Below are positions 1 through 11,252 of a DNA stretch of 64,000 bases, piece by piece. A program made the position numbers and the translations under genes. Position 1 is the stretch's first letter. Each line of letters opens with the position of its first letter. The stretch is from the NCBI RefSeq assembly GCF_010015585.1, contig NW_022985071.1, forward strand, positions 323,542-387,541, in the 5' to 3' direction. Source of the DNA: Eremomyces bilateralis CBS 781.70. Lineage: Eukaryota > Ascomycota > Dothideomycetes > Eremomycetales > Eremomycetaceae. The notes under the pieces were generated by a model. The model was not told where the DNA came from and did not search any database. It saw nothing but the letters and a program-made list of their open reading frames with translations.

Positions 1-339
1 TAGACTGAATTTGCATTTGTATGTGTTTTGCAGCGTATCTCAAGATACGGTGTATAGCGATTAGATTTGGTGATTTTCGGGGGTGTGTGCAGACATTTGT
101 CTACTTAAGTTAGTGTACCTTAAGAATGCTAAATGATTGAACCGTGAACCGTGTTCCCTGATATCCCATTAAATCCACTACTGACCCCAACGCCCCCATC
201 CCGCGCCCTTTCCCCAAATAGATGAATCCCCTAGTGATCGTGTTCGACAGGCCTCGTGGGGGTGTTAAAGCGGGCATTTCGACGTCTGACCGACCTGTTC
301 TGGGGCCGTCGGGCGGTGCTGGGTGTGCGTTCGAACAAC
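1..339. other. Left edge, no gene seen
   Basis: I see no coding frame, RNA gene or repeat here. It lies downstream of the 3' end of the broken SNF2 gene, which reads leftward. Confidence 0.5.
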
Positions 340-2350
340 TCAGGGCTCATCACTAGCCCCCTCCCCATCACTCTCTAGGTCTGTCATTTGGATGCGTTCA
401 TCCGTCTCTGGATTCCTATCCTTGCCGGCAAAAGGCGCCGTAAACCTCTCTGGATCCATATTCCTCGGATCACAATCCGGGACGTCGCCCATCACGCCAA
501 CGATCACTTTCTCCTTTCGCTCCTGCATCGCCAGAATTCGTTCGTTGATGGTTCCCTCCACAGTGAAGCGCGTCATATAGGTGCGTTCGGTCTGCCCGAT
601 GCGAACACACGGCAGAACCTTTGGAAGTCCATCGACCAATTCCACCATGGATCACAGATGATGACGCGGGTTGCCATGGTCAAGTTCAGGCCAACCCCGC
701 CGCTCTGGAGGGTGCAGAAAAGAATTCGCAGGTCCGGATCTTCTGCAAAGCCTCTGAGATCATTCTCCCCCATTTTCGGGCCGAGCTGGCCATTGTACTA
801 ATACTCGAATCAGTAGGAATCTCGTAGCGGTTGATATTAGACTCACATGAACGTTACCCCAACCCTCCTCGTCGCATATCTTCCCCATGATGGCGAGGAC
901 CAGAAGGAATTGCCCGTGGATGATAACTTTGCAATTCGGCGTCTGCTTGAACCATGCGGGGGGGTTGAGCCTTGATCATTGATGGCAATGGTCTTGGGAC
1001 TCGACAATATTCCCCCACCTAACTTGAGCCAGTTCACTGCCCGGAACTTCATCGACCTTTGTTTCTTCTTCACTTGTCCTATCCTCAGTGTGTGCATATC
1101 GCTATCATCGCCGTCTTCACCAACATATAAAGCACTGGCCTTCTGTTTACGCTGTCCATACAGAAAGGCAGGTGGATCTTCGTAATTGCTCGTAGGGTTC
1201 AGTATCGTGATTGTGTGGCCTATTTGCTGAAACCGAACCTTGTGAAAGACCAGCCCATGCTTTTGATTTTCAGGATCGTCGTCGGTAGAAGGGTCGTCAT
1301 CGTCTTCCGCAGCGGAGGTGGCGCCAGATTCACCTGCGTCCTCATCTCGAGTTACTTTGGTAGTCTTGGAGGACCTTGCGGAGGTGGAGGATGTAATCCC
1401 TTCTTCCATCCCCATGTCGCTCACCGACTTCTTCATTCGCAATATCCCGAAGTTTAGCGATATCTTCCTCTTTGAGAATATCCTTCATGGCAAGTTCAAG
1501 GGCTAGAAGGTGCTTGGAGGGCTGACGCAAGCGAAGGAGCATGACGAACATAGTGCGGTAACTTAGGGGTCCACTTTCTTTTACGAGGGCGATTACCCTG
1601 ATCTGCATGCGGATGCGGACAATCTCGTAGACGGCATGGTGGACGGGATCCATTTTGACCCTCATAACGCGTTCCTCAGCCTCTGGAAGGTCTACCAAGA
1701 TCGTCCCATGAATCTATCTGCCAACGTGCGTCGCACCATGATACGACCAACTATCATTTGGAGTCTCCCGGCAGCCATCTCCTTGGAGTGTAGAGTCTTC
1801 CCACCGATAAATTTCTGGAGGAAGATATGGCGGCTTCCGGCCACCTTGATTTTCAGAAACTTAAAGAGCGGGCAAATTTCCTCGATTTTGTTCTGGATTG
1901 GCGCTCCTGATAAAACCCAGCGGTATTTCCCAAGAAGGGCCTGAGAAGCCTGCGTCGTTTTCGACTCCCAGTTCTTGATGGCTTGGCCTTCATCAAGTAC
2001 GACTCGGCAGAACGGCATCCGATAGAGGAGTCCCCTTACCATACCGCTGAATAGTTGGCTTTAACCCATTGCCTCTTTTTTCAACTGGTCCTAAGCTCTT
2101 TTGGAATCAGTTTCCCCAATCTGGGTAGGACCTTTGGACAGTTTAATAGGCCGTGATCACCATTCTGTACTATCCCCCATCTTTTCAACTCCACTTTGGT
2201 CATTGTCAAACATTTTCTTCTCATCATCCAGATAAAGCAGAGTATTTCATAATACCTTCGGGTTGCAGAACTTCGCAATCTCGTTCGCCCATTGGACGCA
2301 GATACTCCGGTGTGCGACAACGAGCGTGGTCCGGCTCTCAAGTAGCCGAG
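340..2350 (-). pseudogene. Broken, 5'-truncated SNF2-family (Rad5/Rad16-like) helicase
   Basis: Pieces of one SNF2 ATPase lie in order on the minus strand but in several frames. A motif Ia-like TTLVVAHRSICVQW is at about 2345-2290. The DEGQ box VVLDEGQAIKNW and motif III WVLSGAPIQN are near 2015-1900. LVDLPEAEERV is near 1695. The C-terminal lobe has GGVGLNLTMA and ICDPWWNW near 700-640 and IGQTERTYMTRF near 600-560. Motif I (the GKT box) and everything before it are missing. A likely true intron sits at about 796-847 (GTGAGT to TTAG). Frame breaks are visible at about 610 (one base short in the CRVHRIGQ region), at the C7 run near 958-964, near 1700, and around 2045-2270, where stops also fall. 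Intact relatives are chromatin or repair translocases of about 900-1200 residues. This copy cannot give a complete protein as read. Family assignment is firm; the exact subfamily is not. Confidence 0.8.
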
Positions 2351-2439
2351 TTCTGAGTGATATCACTTAGTTACTTGGCCTTGGTCAACATCGAAGATGT
2401 TGTGATCCAGATGTTTGGTGGCGTATAGTCACAGTCTGT

Positions 2440-2900
2440 GCAACTAGCTGCGCGTCGGAAGTGCCGTAGCTAGAGGAATGGAGAGTGATAAGCTGAAGAC
2501 AGAAGTGGGGAGAGGTAGACGAGGTAGATGAGAAGTGAGAAGTCGGCAAGTGTTGGTTGAAGAAAGAAGGAAGATGAGAATTGAGAAATAGTTAGTTGAC
2601 GAGGGTTGAGAAGTAGCGGTTAAAGAGAAGGAAGATCAGAGCGGTTGCTTGAAGAGGGGAGGAGAAGATCGAGCACGAGGAGTAAATGGTTGAAGAGGGA
2701 AGATGAGGAGTGGTGGAGGGAAATGTGAAGAGGTAGGCCGGTAGGTAGCCAGCGGAGCTGTGAAGGATGGTTGCGTCGGTTGAATAAGGAAGACACGAGT
2801 TGGTAGGCTGAAAGGAGAAAATTGAAGGCGAGAAGATGGGATGCGATTAAAATAACGAATGGAAGTCGTAAGATGGAAGATACAGATGGGTGTCCTAGCA
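2440..2900. repeat. Purine-rich degenerate repeat tract
   Basis: The plus strand is strongly G+A rich. It repeats a loose unit of the type GGTTGAAGAGGGAAGATGAG about every 40-60 bases. The complementary strand stays open by composition (2620-3003), giving a Leu/Ser/His-rich product with no family look, so I do not call a gene. Confidence 0.5.
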
Positions 2901-3041
2901 TTGGAGCCTTCGATGGATGATTTAATGAAGATGACATCTGATTGAACCTACGAACGCTCCAGGAAAATATGACATCGACCATGTCTACTGAGCTCTTACT
3001 CAATGGTAAATTAGTGGCATCACGCTGAATTGTCTACTGGT

Positions 3042-4208
3042 TCAGATAAAGTCGCCGTCCCCAAAGCCACCGAACGGATTTGGCGGACGTCCACCCGTTC
3101 CACCGAACCTCCCACCGCCTGGAAACCTACCGCCTGCGTCACGCCCTCTCGGCTCCTCACCAGGTCCTACGGGATCATATCGTGAGCCAGGCGGAACTTG
3201 AGGGTCATACCCCTGCCTGTCTCCTTGACCTCTGAATAGCGGATCGTCAAATGTCGGATGCATCCCACCGCCTGCTGGGCCGCCGAGATATGGCCGTAAC
3301 GGATCATGGGGTCCGAGTCCAGGTGGGTGGAGGTCGCGCTCACCAAGACCCCCAAATGGACCCATGGGATTTGCGGGGCCGAATCGTGGCGGCCGGTTGA
3401 TTTCGTGCTCGTCTTCAAAGCCTGGAATGGGTTCGGGTAGGGGTCCTCGTGGGTGGCGTGGAGGTACGGCTAGAGGGTCGTGGAACGGGTACGGCCGAGC
3501 TGGTTGTGGCTCGTCCGGATCTTGCTGAGGCCTGTCTCGCCGTCCAGTTGAGGTTATGGGGGCCTCCTCGTAACCTTCCTTATGGATTCCAGGAGCCAGT
3601 TTTTGAATTATGGACGCTTTAAACTCCGTGGCTAGATCCTGGAGGCGAGCAGGAGTGATGAATATGCCTTTGAGAATGTCTTGTGCTGTCTTGATCCGCT
3701 CCTCCTTGTTCTCTGGCGCCTCTGGGCCGGTTGGAAGCGGAGACGAAGGAAGTGATGACTCGGAGACGAAGTCCTTCATATTGACGTCAAATTGGCAGAC
3801 TTTCTCGTCTTCAACAGCCAGTCCCAGAATGACGACTTTACTACCTATTCGGTTGACCTTGATGAGGAATTCCAAGGACGACTGCGGGTGGGCATATCTG
3901 AAGGCATGCGCGGATGACGCGTTCCATTGCTCTGGAAGCGGCTGTGTTTCCTGTGAGTCCGAAGATGCTTCTACAACTGAGTTTAGCGTTGTTCTATATT
4001 GATTCTTTCTAGGCTTACCAATCTGGTGGTCCTCCCCAAGGCCAAGCAGCCGGAATCCCACCGCGATCATCGCCGCATGTACGGCAAGCGCTATGGCATC
4101 GACAGGCCCCTTTAGCTGTGGTGATGCCTGGGGAGGTAGGCTTGCCGCCATATACCTCGAGAGGGAAGAGGCATTTAAGGGATTAGAAGACGGATTTGCG
4201 GGCGCCAT
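3042..4208 (-). CDS. PI31-like proteasome regulator
   Basis: The N-terminal half resembles the FP domain of PI31 (PSMF1), which binds the 20S proteasome and modulates its assembly or activity. The second half is a long Pro/Gly/Arg-rich tail with repeated DPL, GGP and RFGG blocks, as in the PI31 C-terminal region. The first ATG in the frame is at 4208 (MAPANPSSNP); the frame continues upstream to 4349 only through a GTG. A 48-nt stretch at 3971-4018 has the donor GTAAGC, branch-like GCTAAAC and acceptor GTTGTAG and is a multiple of three. Splicing it gives 372 residues; retention gives 388. Human PI31 is 271 residues, and the extra length here lies in the tail. The tail ends in GDGDFI. The partner is presumably the 20S proteasome in cytosol and nucleus. 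Family call is good; its role in this fungus is inferred. Confidence 0.8.
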   Translation of the reverse strand: MAPANPSSNPLNASSLSRYMAASLPPQASPQLKGPVDAIALAVHAAMIAVGFRLLGLGEDHQIGKPRKNQYRTTLNSVVEASSDSQETQPLPEQWNASSAHAFRYAHPQSSLEFLIKVNRIGSKVVILGLAVEDEKVCQFDVNMKDFVSESSLPSSPLPTGPEAPENKEERIKTAQDILKGIFITPARLQDLATEFKASIIQKLAPGIHKEGYEEAPITSTGRRDRPQQDPDEPQPARPYPFHDPLAVPPRHPRGPLPEPIPGFEDEHEINRPPRFGPANPMGPFGGLGERDLHPPGLGPHDPLRPYLGGPAGGGMHPTFDDPLFRGQGDRQGYDPQVPPGSRYDPVGPGEEPRGRDAGGRFPGGGRFGGTGGRPPNPFGGFGDGDFI

Positions 4209-5702
4209 GTTCAGGTATTTTCGATGGTGGGACGCAGCTCCGGTACCGACCAGGAATGCGTAGTTGTCGATAGAGAGATCAAAGTAGAAGACGGGCAATG
4301 TCCGAGCAATAGACCTTGAAAGAGTCTGAAATATTCCAGGAAGAAACACGATAATGTGGTATTGTATGAGTCGGTTGTCGAGAGATTGCTACGGATATGT
4401 CGAAACTCGAACGTTGAGGATCAACAGCCAGCTCCCCACGCGTGCGTCATACATGTTGTGGCCTTGGCGCCTTGTAGGCTACAGCACGCAGTGCAGCGGG
4501 AGTGGAGGAGCACAGCTTGCAGCGTGCAGCCTCCCAAGCCCCAGCTTGAAGGCCCCAGCCTTGGAGCTTGGCAAATATGTAATACATATTCATTTCTGTT
4601 ATATTCGGCAAGTCCCGTGCACGCGTTACCCCCCCCACAGGCCCACACCAGACGGCACCTCCACATACTTTGAATGCCTTGTTGCCTGAGGTCTCCACCC
4701 AAGACCTGCACCTCCACTCACCCGACGACTGTGACGTCTATCTATGTCTCACCTCAATTGGCCTCACGCCCCCTTAATATCCGTTCATCATAACCTCATC
4801 TACAACTTCATTTATTTGTGTATAGCGGTTCACATGACGCGTCTATTAAAATATTCCTGGTATTATTCCTTAAACGGCATCAGCCCCGTTCCGGCTGCCG
4901 AAATGCTTAACCTACCGAGGCTGCTAATTAATCTGCACTGTGTCTGGGGCACGACTAAGGCAGCGACGTCTTGCTCGACTCCATATCAATATCGCCCGAA
5001 CCAATTGGGCTGGGACTCAGTATCCACCCAACGATTTGGATCCGACTCTGTTCATTATTTGTGCACTTCCGTCTCCCTTTGGCTGCTTTTCCTTGCTATC
5101 GACTCAGGCGACTAGAATATCGCCAAGTTGTGCATCCTGGAGGATCACTTGGTCCACGGGGATTTACTGCCGTGTCCAAAAGATCAAGCTTCAAATCGGC
5201 TTCATTCCCTGAAGATGTCTCCACAATGTCTCTTGTTATTTCCCAACCCATATCCTCGCCGGATCGTTCCGCCCAGTACGATTGGAGTGACATCCGACGA
5301 GGTACCATACCTAATCAATTTAATTAACATTCTATGAGTTGTATATTTTAGCATCGCACACATTGGGACTTCCTCTCCGGACATCCAAAGCCTCGATTGA
5401 TCCTCTCCCAATCAATCTCTGTCCGCATCAATGCTTTCATTTATACATGAAACCGCCCGGGTTCCCCCAGAGATACCGAGATGTGAGATCAGGCGTCATT
5501 GGTTATTGCTCTCGAATCCTGTTGGCAATTATGTGGGTTGTAATAAAGCGAGCCAGATGATATATCGTAGCATGCCTCGATTCTCATGCCTCGATTCTCA
5601 CCCACCTGTCCATCTTCATCCTGTCCCTTCTGAAGTCGTTCCTTTAGTCGTGCTTCCCGCAGTCAGTCGTTCATTTATTTGACTTGCCAAATTCTTTTCA
5701 TA
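4209..5702. other. Intergenic region between PI31 and cutinase genes
   Basis: This is the divergent upstream region of the PI31 gene (-) and the cutinase gene (+). Short open frames occur on both strands, but none has a family look or splice-supported extension. Both promoters must lie here; I recognise no specific site. Confidence 0.5.
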
Positions 5703-6957
5703 ATGGTCCAAATCTCGGTCCTCCTCACGAGCGTTGCTGCTCTGGCAGCCGCATCCCCCGTGACCAAGCAGCTTCAGAGCCGGGAATCTTGCCAAGGACA
5801 GAGCTGCATCATCGCAGACGTCGCTCGCACCACCGGCCGAGCTCCCATCAACCCGAACGGTCCCAATCAACCTGAGGGGGGTAGTAAGGAGGGTAACAAG
5901 TGCATCGCGGACTATATCGTTCAATTGAACAATGAATGCCGTATCCCAGTGGGCTCTAGAACTGATAAGGACGGAAATTCTTTGCCCGCAGTAGCAGGCT
6001 GTGAGTCCAAGTCTCCGGCCACGCCAGGATCCAACTCGTCTGGCAGCACTGGCAGCACTGGGAGCACTGGGAGCACTGGCAGCACTGGAAACACTGGAAG
6101 CACTGGAAGCACGCAAAGCGCTGGAAGTAACTCTGCAGGCACAGGTGGGGGCGACTTTGCAGGGAGTTCAACCAGTGGTCTTGGAAGCGTTAGCGGCGGT
6201 GGTCTTGCTGGTCTACTCGGTGGGAGTGGTAGCTCGAGCTCGAGCGGTCTCAGTTCGCTCTTCGGTGAGCAATTTCCTCTTGACGTTCCCACCCGATGTA
6301 ACTACGTTGAATCGGACTGACTTCTGCTCCAGGCGGCCTATTCGGAAAGCGAGAGGAAGCCAATGCCGAAAAACGTCAACTCTTTGGTGGTGGAAGCTCA
6401 TGCACCCCATATCGGGTCATCTACGCCAAGGGTACCACGGAGATGGGCGAATTAGGATTTACCGTCGGTCCGTCGCTTAGCTCGGGACTCAGCGGGCGAG
6501 ATTTCACCGTCGATGGTGTGGACTACCCCGCCGATATGGACGGAATCAACTGTCTTGGTATGGAAGGCGGTATTATCGCCATGAAGATGCTGGAGAACGC
6601 CGTGGCCCAGTGCCCAGAGCAGAAGATTTTCATGTCGGGCTACAGCCAGGGTGCCATGGTTGCCCGTGAGGCAGTGGCATTTGCACGACCCGAGGCTCGC
6701 AAGCAGGTTATCGTAAGCGCTCCCGATTCCTTCGATTGGATGGGTTCCACTGACCATAGTTTTAGGGCGTTGTCACATTTGGAGATCCGTTCAATGGGTC
6801 ACCGATTGCGGATTTCGACTCCAGCAAGATCAAAATCTTCTGCTCTTCCTCTGATGGAGTGTGCAAGGGGGAGTTTTCTATCAGCCTTGGGCATCTGGGA
6901 TATGTTGGAACCTCCACTACTCAGGCCGTCTCGTGGATCAAACAGCAGGCTCGCTGA
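5703..6957 (+). CDS. Secreted cutinase with long repeat-bearing N-terminal extension
   Basis: Three exons (5703-6264, 6333-6712, 6766-6957) join in frame to 377 residues. The enzyme is a serine esterase of the cutinase family that hydrolyses cutin or related polyesters outside the cell. The start is ATG 5703, followed by a signal peptide of about 18 residues (cut near AAASP). Residues 28-100 carry five cysteines. Residues about 114-137 are a run of Gly-Ser-Thr triplets, followed by a Gly/Ser-rich linker. Two Lys-Arg sites (193-194 and 201-202, KREEANAEKR) precede the catalytic domain. That domain has GYSQG with Ser292, Asp344 in SDGVC and His357 in LGHLGY, plus paired cysteines at 211/281 and 340/347. 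Classical cutinases are about 200-230 residues, so the first 200 residues are extra. Removal by a Kex2-type protease is inferred from the dibasic sites. Confidence 0.9.
6045..6115 (+). repeat. Gly-Ser-Thr coding minisatellite in the cutinase gene
   Basis: About eight in-frame 9-nt units of the type GGCAGCACT/GGGAGCACT encode Gly-Ser-Thr triplets. One unit has Asn for Ser. The array is likely variable in length between strains. Confidence 0.8.
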
Positions 6958-7094
6958 GGCTAAGGGGAAGTCGAGAGTTAACAAGAAGTTCTTTCAGTAT
7001 GTAAGAAGGCATTAGAATGCTGATTCAATTGCGGCTGCGTGCGTTGCGAAATCATTAAACCTATTCCCTGCGCCTGTCTATGCGTCGAATTAAA

Positions 7095-8602
7095 TCACTC
7101 CTCATATAATGACCGTCCTAGCCTATCATTTGCTTCAATAAACCTAGTCTGTATTAGCATGCGTTGGATGATGACAAGGTGAAAATGCTTACGAAAACTG
7201 GTGCTCCAAAACCCCTTCCCCCCCTTTCTCCAAATCGATATTGTATACGTAGAAAGCCCCAGCACTTGTGACGACCATCAACTGTGGGGTATTGTTTCTC
7301 ATCGCCACAACAGTTCGAACCGGACCACCACCCTCCCCAAGATTTGGTGCAGTGCTCCGCGGAACCTTGACCCAAGCGAAGTCGCGCTGCGGCTCCCAGA
7401 TCTCGGTGACGGCGGTTGGAAGATAGGTCCCCAGGGAGGAAGCGAAAGTCTTGGTCATGTTCTGAGACGTTCTTCGAATCATCGATGCGAGGGTGGGATT
7501 CAGCGGTTTCCTTTCCGCTGCGGCTGTAGAGGCACCGATCGACTCATAATCCATGCTCCCTGAGTCGATATGGTCTTCGCTACTGATCGATGCGCTTCGG
7601 TCTCGAGTAGGAGAGAAGGTCGGGGAGCGGGGTGAGGAAGTTGCCGAGCCGGGTCGACTGGATGCCTTTTGCGGAGAGACCAATCGGAAGATGTGAACGG
7701 TTTCCGTCGCGGAGGAGACGCAGAGCAGCGAAGAAGTCGCGTTGAAGGACATGCTGAAGATCCTGGCGGGGATGGAGCCGCGCCGAAATTGGAAGAGTTT
7801 CTGCGCGAGCGGAACGGAGAAGACGCGGATGATCGTCCCCTTCTCGGACGCCGTCGCGAGCAAGTTGCCTTCGCCGTTCAATGACACGCAGGACAACGGA
7901 GTCTGATGTGCCTCGACGACGTTCACAGCTTCCATCTTGGTGGCATCGAAGATCATCACTTCGCCAGTGGTTGGGGCAACATGTGTCCCAGTCGGCGGGG
8001 TGTGTGACGGCGGAGCAAATGGAGAAGGGGCCACTTTCTGAGGCAACGGATATACCAAGTAGTTGTTCTCTGATGACGATGAAAGTGCGCAGATAGCTGT
8101 ACCTCGTCAGTGACCAACCCAATCTATCTCAGGTAGTCCTACCGTGTGGATTTGGTGAAGTTTCAATTCTGCGAATCAAATTCATGTTACTGATGTCATA
8201 GACGTAAATGGAGTCCTCAAGGACCACAACTAAGCGCTTTCTGTTCATACGGACGGCAAGAACACGTGACGGAAAGGTGAGGTCGCATATTGTCGATTGA
8301 CGCTAGAGATGATCAGTGGATTTGGAAGTATAGTATGGATTGCTTTACCTTTGTATTCTGTATCCGCAATAATCGCGGAGACAATACTAACGCCACCAGA
8401 GACGTGGAGAACAACATCTCGACAAGGGAGATGTCTCCTTCATTGGTCTCAAAGTGCTTCTCAAATGGCTCGGTGGTGTATTGTCGGAATCCTTTGGTAG
8501 TTCCTATCCACCTTAACACGTCGAACTGAATATGAGCAGGCGCAACAAACCAGCGGATATGTAACTATAGTCTTGATTGAAGGTAACATAATTGAGCGCC
8601 AT
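7095..8602 (-). CDS. atg18: Autophagy PROPPIN Atg18
   Basis: Five exons (8551-8602, 8349-8503, 8143-8302, 7193-8096, 7095-7143) join in frame to 439 residues. The introns are 46-49 nt. The start is ATG 8602 ([14 protein letters not shown]). PROPPINs are seven-bladed beta-propellers that bind PI3P and PI(3,5)P2. Atg18 works with Atg2 and Atg9 in autophagosome growth and in vacuole membrane retrieval. The signature FRRG phosphoinositide motif is at residues 226-229. The family strings [23 protein letters not shown] and YLVYPLPQK are present. A Ser-rich loop of about 90 residues follows blade 5-6, near where PROPPINs carry a membrane-inserting loop. The last exon is the least certain: it relies on the donor at 7192 and the acceptor after ACTAG. 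Reading through instead stops at 7189. The gene is divergent from tyw4. Confidence 0.92.
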
Positions 8603-9143
8603 GATGGCGTCGAGGTATGAATAGCCAATATCAGACCTAATTCGGTCAAGATATCGCAAGGTTGCAGCTTCACGGGAGTCGGCTGGGATAGCCTACTTGT
8701 TGGGAGGCAAGTACCTCACGACAATATATGAGAGCTCTGCGATGCCAAAGTCGCGAAGAGAATATCCCTTGCTCTTATCCAGGAAATTTAATTTAGCCAA
8801 ACCTTCAAATATGCGATTTCTGTCTTTGTCAGAAGGTGGAAGGTGGCGGGAGCCTGTTCGAGGTTCGATGGTGGTGGAGTTCCAGAAGCTCGATAATTAC
8901 GAGAGATGTCCGTAGATGTCGCTATTGGTAGCTTTAGCCCGCCGTACTCAGGTTAATCACCTAATTCGAATGACGAAAATATTTGTCCATCCTAGACTTT
9001 CTTGACTGGAGACTCGGAAGGAATGGCACCTTTGATGGATCTTGCAAATCATCATGGAGGACTTGATTGAAAAGAGCTAGGGCTTTGCTTCGTGATAGAC
9101 CAGTGTTAAACCTCCCCTTGTCCAGAGTTGCCTGGAGATCACA
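8603..9143. promoter_or_regulatory. Bidirectional promoter region of atg18 and tyw4
   Basis: These 541 bases separate the ATG of atg18 (-) from the ATG of tyw4 (+), so both promoters and leaders must sit here. I see no gene or distinct site. Confidence 0.55.
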
Positions 9144-11250
9144 ATGAAACGTCCGATGGAGACTTCTTCAACTATAAAGGCATCGAGCCGTGATGAAGCC
9201 ATCATCGGCACTAATGACTACAGCATTGTCTCTAAACGCAGCGTTGAAAGGCTCTACAATGCCGACGAATCGGAGTTTTTGCATCATTTTGTTCCAAAGT
9301 TTAAGAGGCGAGCTCCGGCCATCAATAGGGGTTACTGGCTTCGTGTGCACGCGATTGAGTTCGTGGTCCTGCGATTTTTGGAGGAGTGCCGCCAGGCAGG
9401 AAAACAGGTAGCTGTTGTGAATCTCGGATGCGGTTATGATACTCTTCCGTTTCGGACGAGATGGAAAGCACCACAGCTATGCGGGGACTGCGTATTCGTC
9501 GACGTAGACTATCCGAGTCTTATCCAGCGGAAGGCGGAGAAGATCCGAAGGGAGAATTTGTTCGGGTTGACACCTACGACTGGTACGGCCTCTGAAGCCG
9601 TCAGTCTTGAAACGGAAGAAGGATACTATGCAGTGGGCTGCGATCTGCGGCATCCGGAGCGACTTCAGCAAATATTAACGGATGAACTTGGTTTACATGG
9701 AAGACATTTCATATTTCTTGCCGAGGTATCATTAGCGTACGTGGACTATAACTACGCGAATACGCTCATCGATAAGCTCAGTAGCATATCAAATTGTATG
9801 AACTTTCCAAAAGCCATGTCCCACGGGACCAAGATTGTAGCTAATGTCACTCACAGCACGTTTCTGCATCCTGGAGCAGTACCTCCCCGATGGGGAAGGC
9901 CATCCCTTTGCGCAGGCGATGCTCAACCACTTCGAAAAAACCGCGCCCCTGAAGCAGATCCGAAAATGCCCGTCGCTCGCTGCCCAGGCTGCGCGATTCC
10001 GCCAAAACGGCTGGACGTCCGTTCAAGTTGAGAACCTTTGGAACCTCTGGCAAAATGATGAATTCCTCTCGGGAGAGCAGAGGACTGCGCTGGACAAGGT
10101 GGAGCAATTTGATGAGTGGGAGGAGTTCGCCTTGTTTGGCGCGCACTATTTCGTGTTGGTTGCCGGGAACTACGATTTAGGCCCGCTGTTACCCATATTG
10201 CCCCAACACAATGATCATTTGGGTGCTGAAGCGCCGCCAGTCCAAAGCGCTCTTGCATGGCAGCACTTCCAGGCGCCAAAAGGCGCTGGGCTTCGACGAT
10301 ATGGGGCAGTGATACCCCACAGTGCGCAGCTTGTCTCCTTTCACGGAGGCCAAACCTCAAGCGCGAAGCAGGGGAACTACGACACGTACAGCTGCAGTTC
10401 TCCAGCTCCTGATCTACCCGGCCCTCCAGAATGTCTGTCCAGCCACACCATAACGGAATGCGGTCCCGACACCTATTTGTGTGTCGGTGGACGGACAACC
10501 CCGAGCAAAGCACGATCTGCATGTTGGCTTGGAGTCTCAGATCAATGGACTCCCGTTGAACACCTCACTCCGGGTCGATATCGACACTGCGCAGTCCCAG
10601 TCCATCTACCCACCGAGCAAGGCGTCCTTGTTTTCGGCGGCAGGACTGGCGATGGCATAGTGCTTGGCGAATGGGCACTGTGGACTGGGTCGTCCGGCTG
10701 GCGACGTTTGACATGCCCCATGGATGAGCCCCAGCCGAGATTTAGCGCCACGATGGCATGCAGCGGGTTGACCGATGGTCTCTTGATGGGAGGCCTTTCT
10801 GCTTCTGGCACCGTGTTCCATGATTGCTGGAGGTGGACGCTGGATGGGTTGCAAGTATTGGCAGAGAGAGTCTCGGAATCCGTCCTCCCGAAACAGATTG
10901 AATGGACACGGTTTGGTGCAAGCCTTGTTGCGTCAGACAAAGGCTTTGTTCTCATTGGCGGGGTGGGAGCGAACGGCATAATACCAGAGATGGATGATGT
11001 TGTTTGTATATCCAAAGCGCTGCACTTCACCCGTCTTCCACTGGTATCTGGACCGACTCAGAGACCTTTACTTGTCGGACACGGGGCTGCTCTAGTTAAG
11101 GATGGCAGTCTCCTAATAGTAGGTGGGGGCGCTATATGTTACTCGTTCGGCGCCTTTTGGAATCCGGGGATCTACATGCTGTCGACATCAAGGGGTGTTC
11201 AAGAATGGTTCCTGGATGCTACCCCAGCTACAACCGAAGTGCAAGCTTAA
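9144..11250 (+). CDS. ppm2: tRNA wybutosine-synthesising protein 4 (Ppm2/LCMT2), methyltransferase plus Kelch
   Basis: Two exons (9144-9795 and 9857-11250) join across a 61-nt intron (GTATGA donor, GTAGCTAATG branch region, CACAG acceptor) to 681 residues. TYW4 uses S-adenosylmethionine for the last methylation and methoxycarbonylation of wybutosine at position 37 of tRNA-Phe. The N-terminal third is a leucine-carboxyl-methyltransferase-like domain with the SAM loop NLGCGYDTLPFR at about residues 93-104. An acidic FVDVDYP follows, and EVSLAYVDY near the exon end. The rest is a Kelch-type beta-propeller with recurring GG-centred blades (VGGRTT, VFGGRTG, MGGLSA, LIGGVG, IVGGGA). Yeast Ppm2 is 695 and human LCMT2 686 residues, so the product looks complete. 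Many filamentous fungal homologues also carry a C-terminal JmjC domain. Here the frame ends at TAA 11248 and a decayed JmjC segment follows. Confidence 0.9.
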
Positions 11251-11252
11251 AA

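Noticed and set aside
3042-4349. Start of the PI31 protein at 4349
   Set aside because: The codon there is GTG; the first ATG in frame is 4208 and matches the expected domain start.
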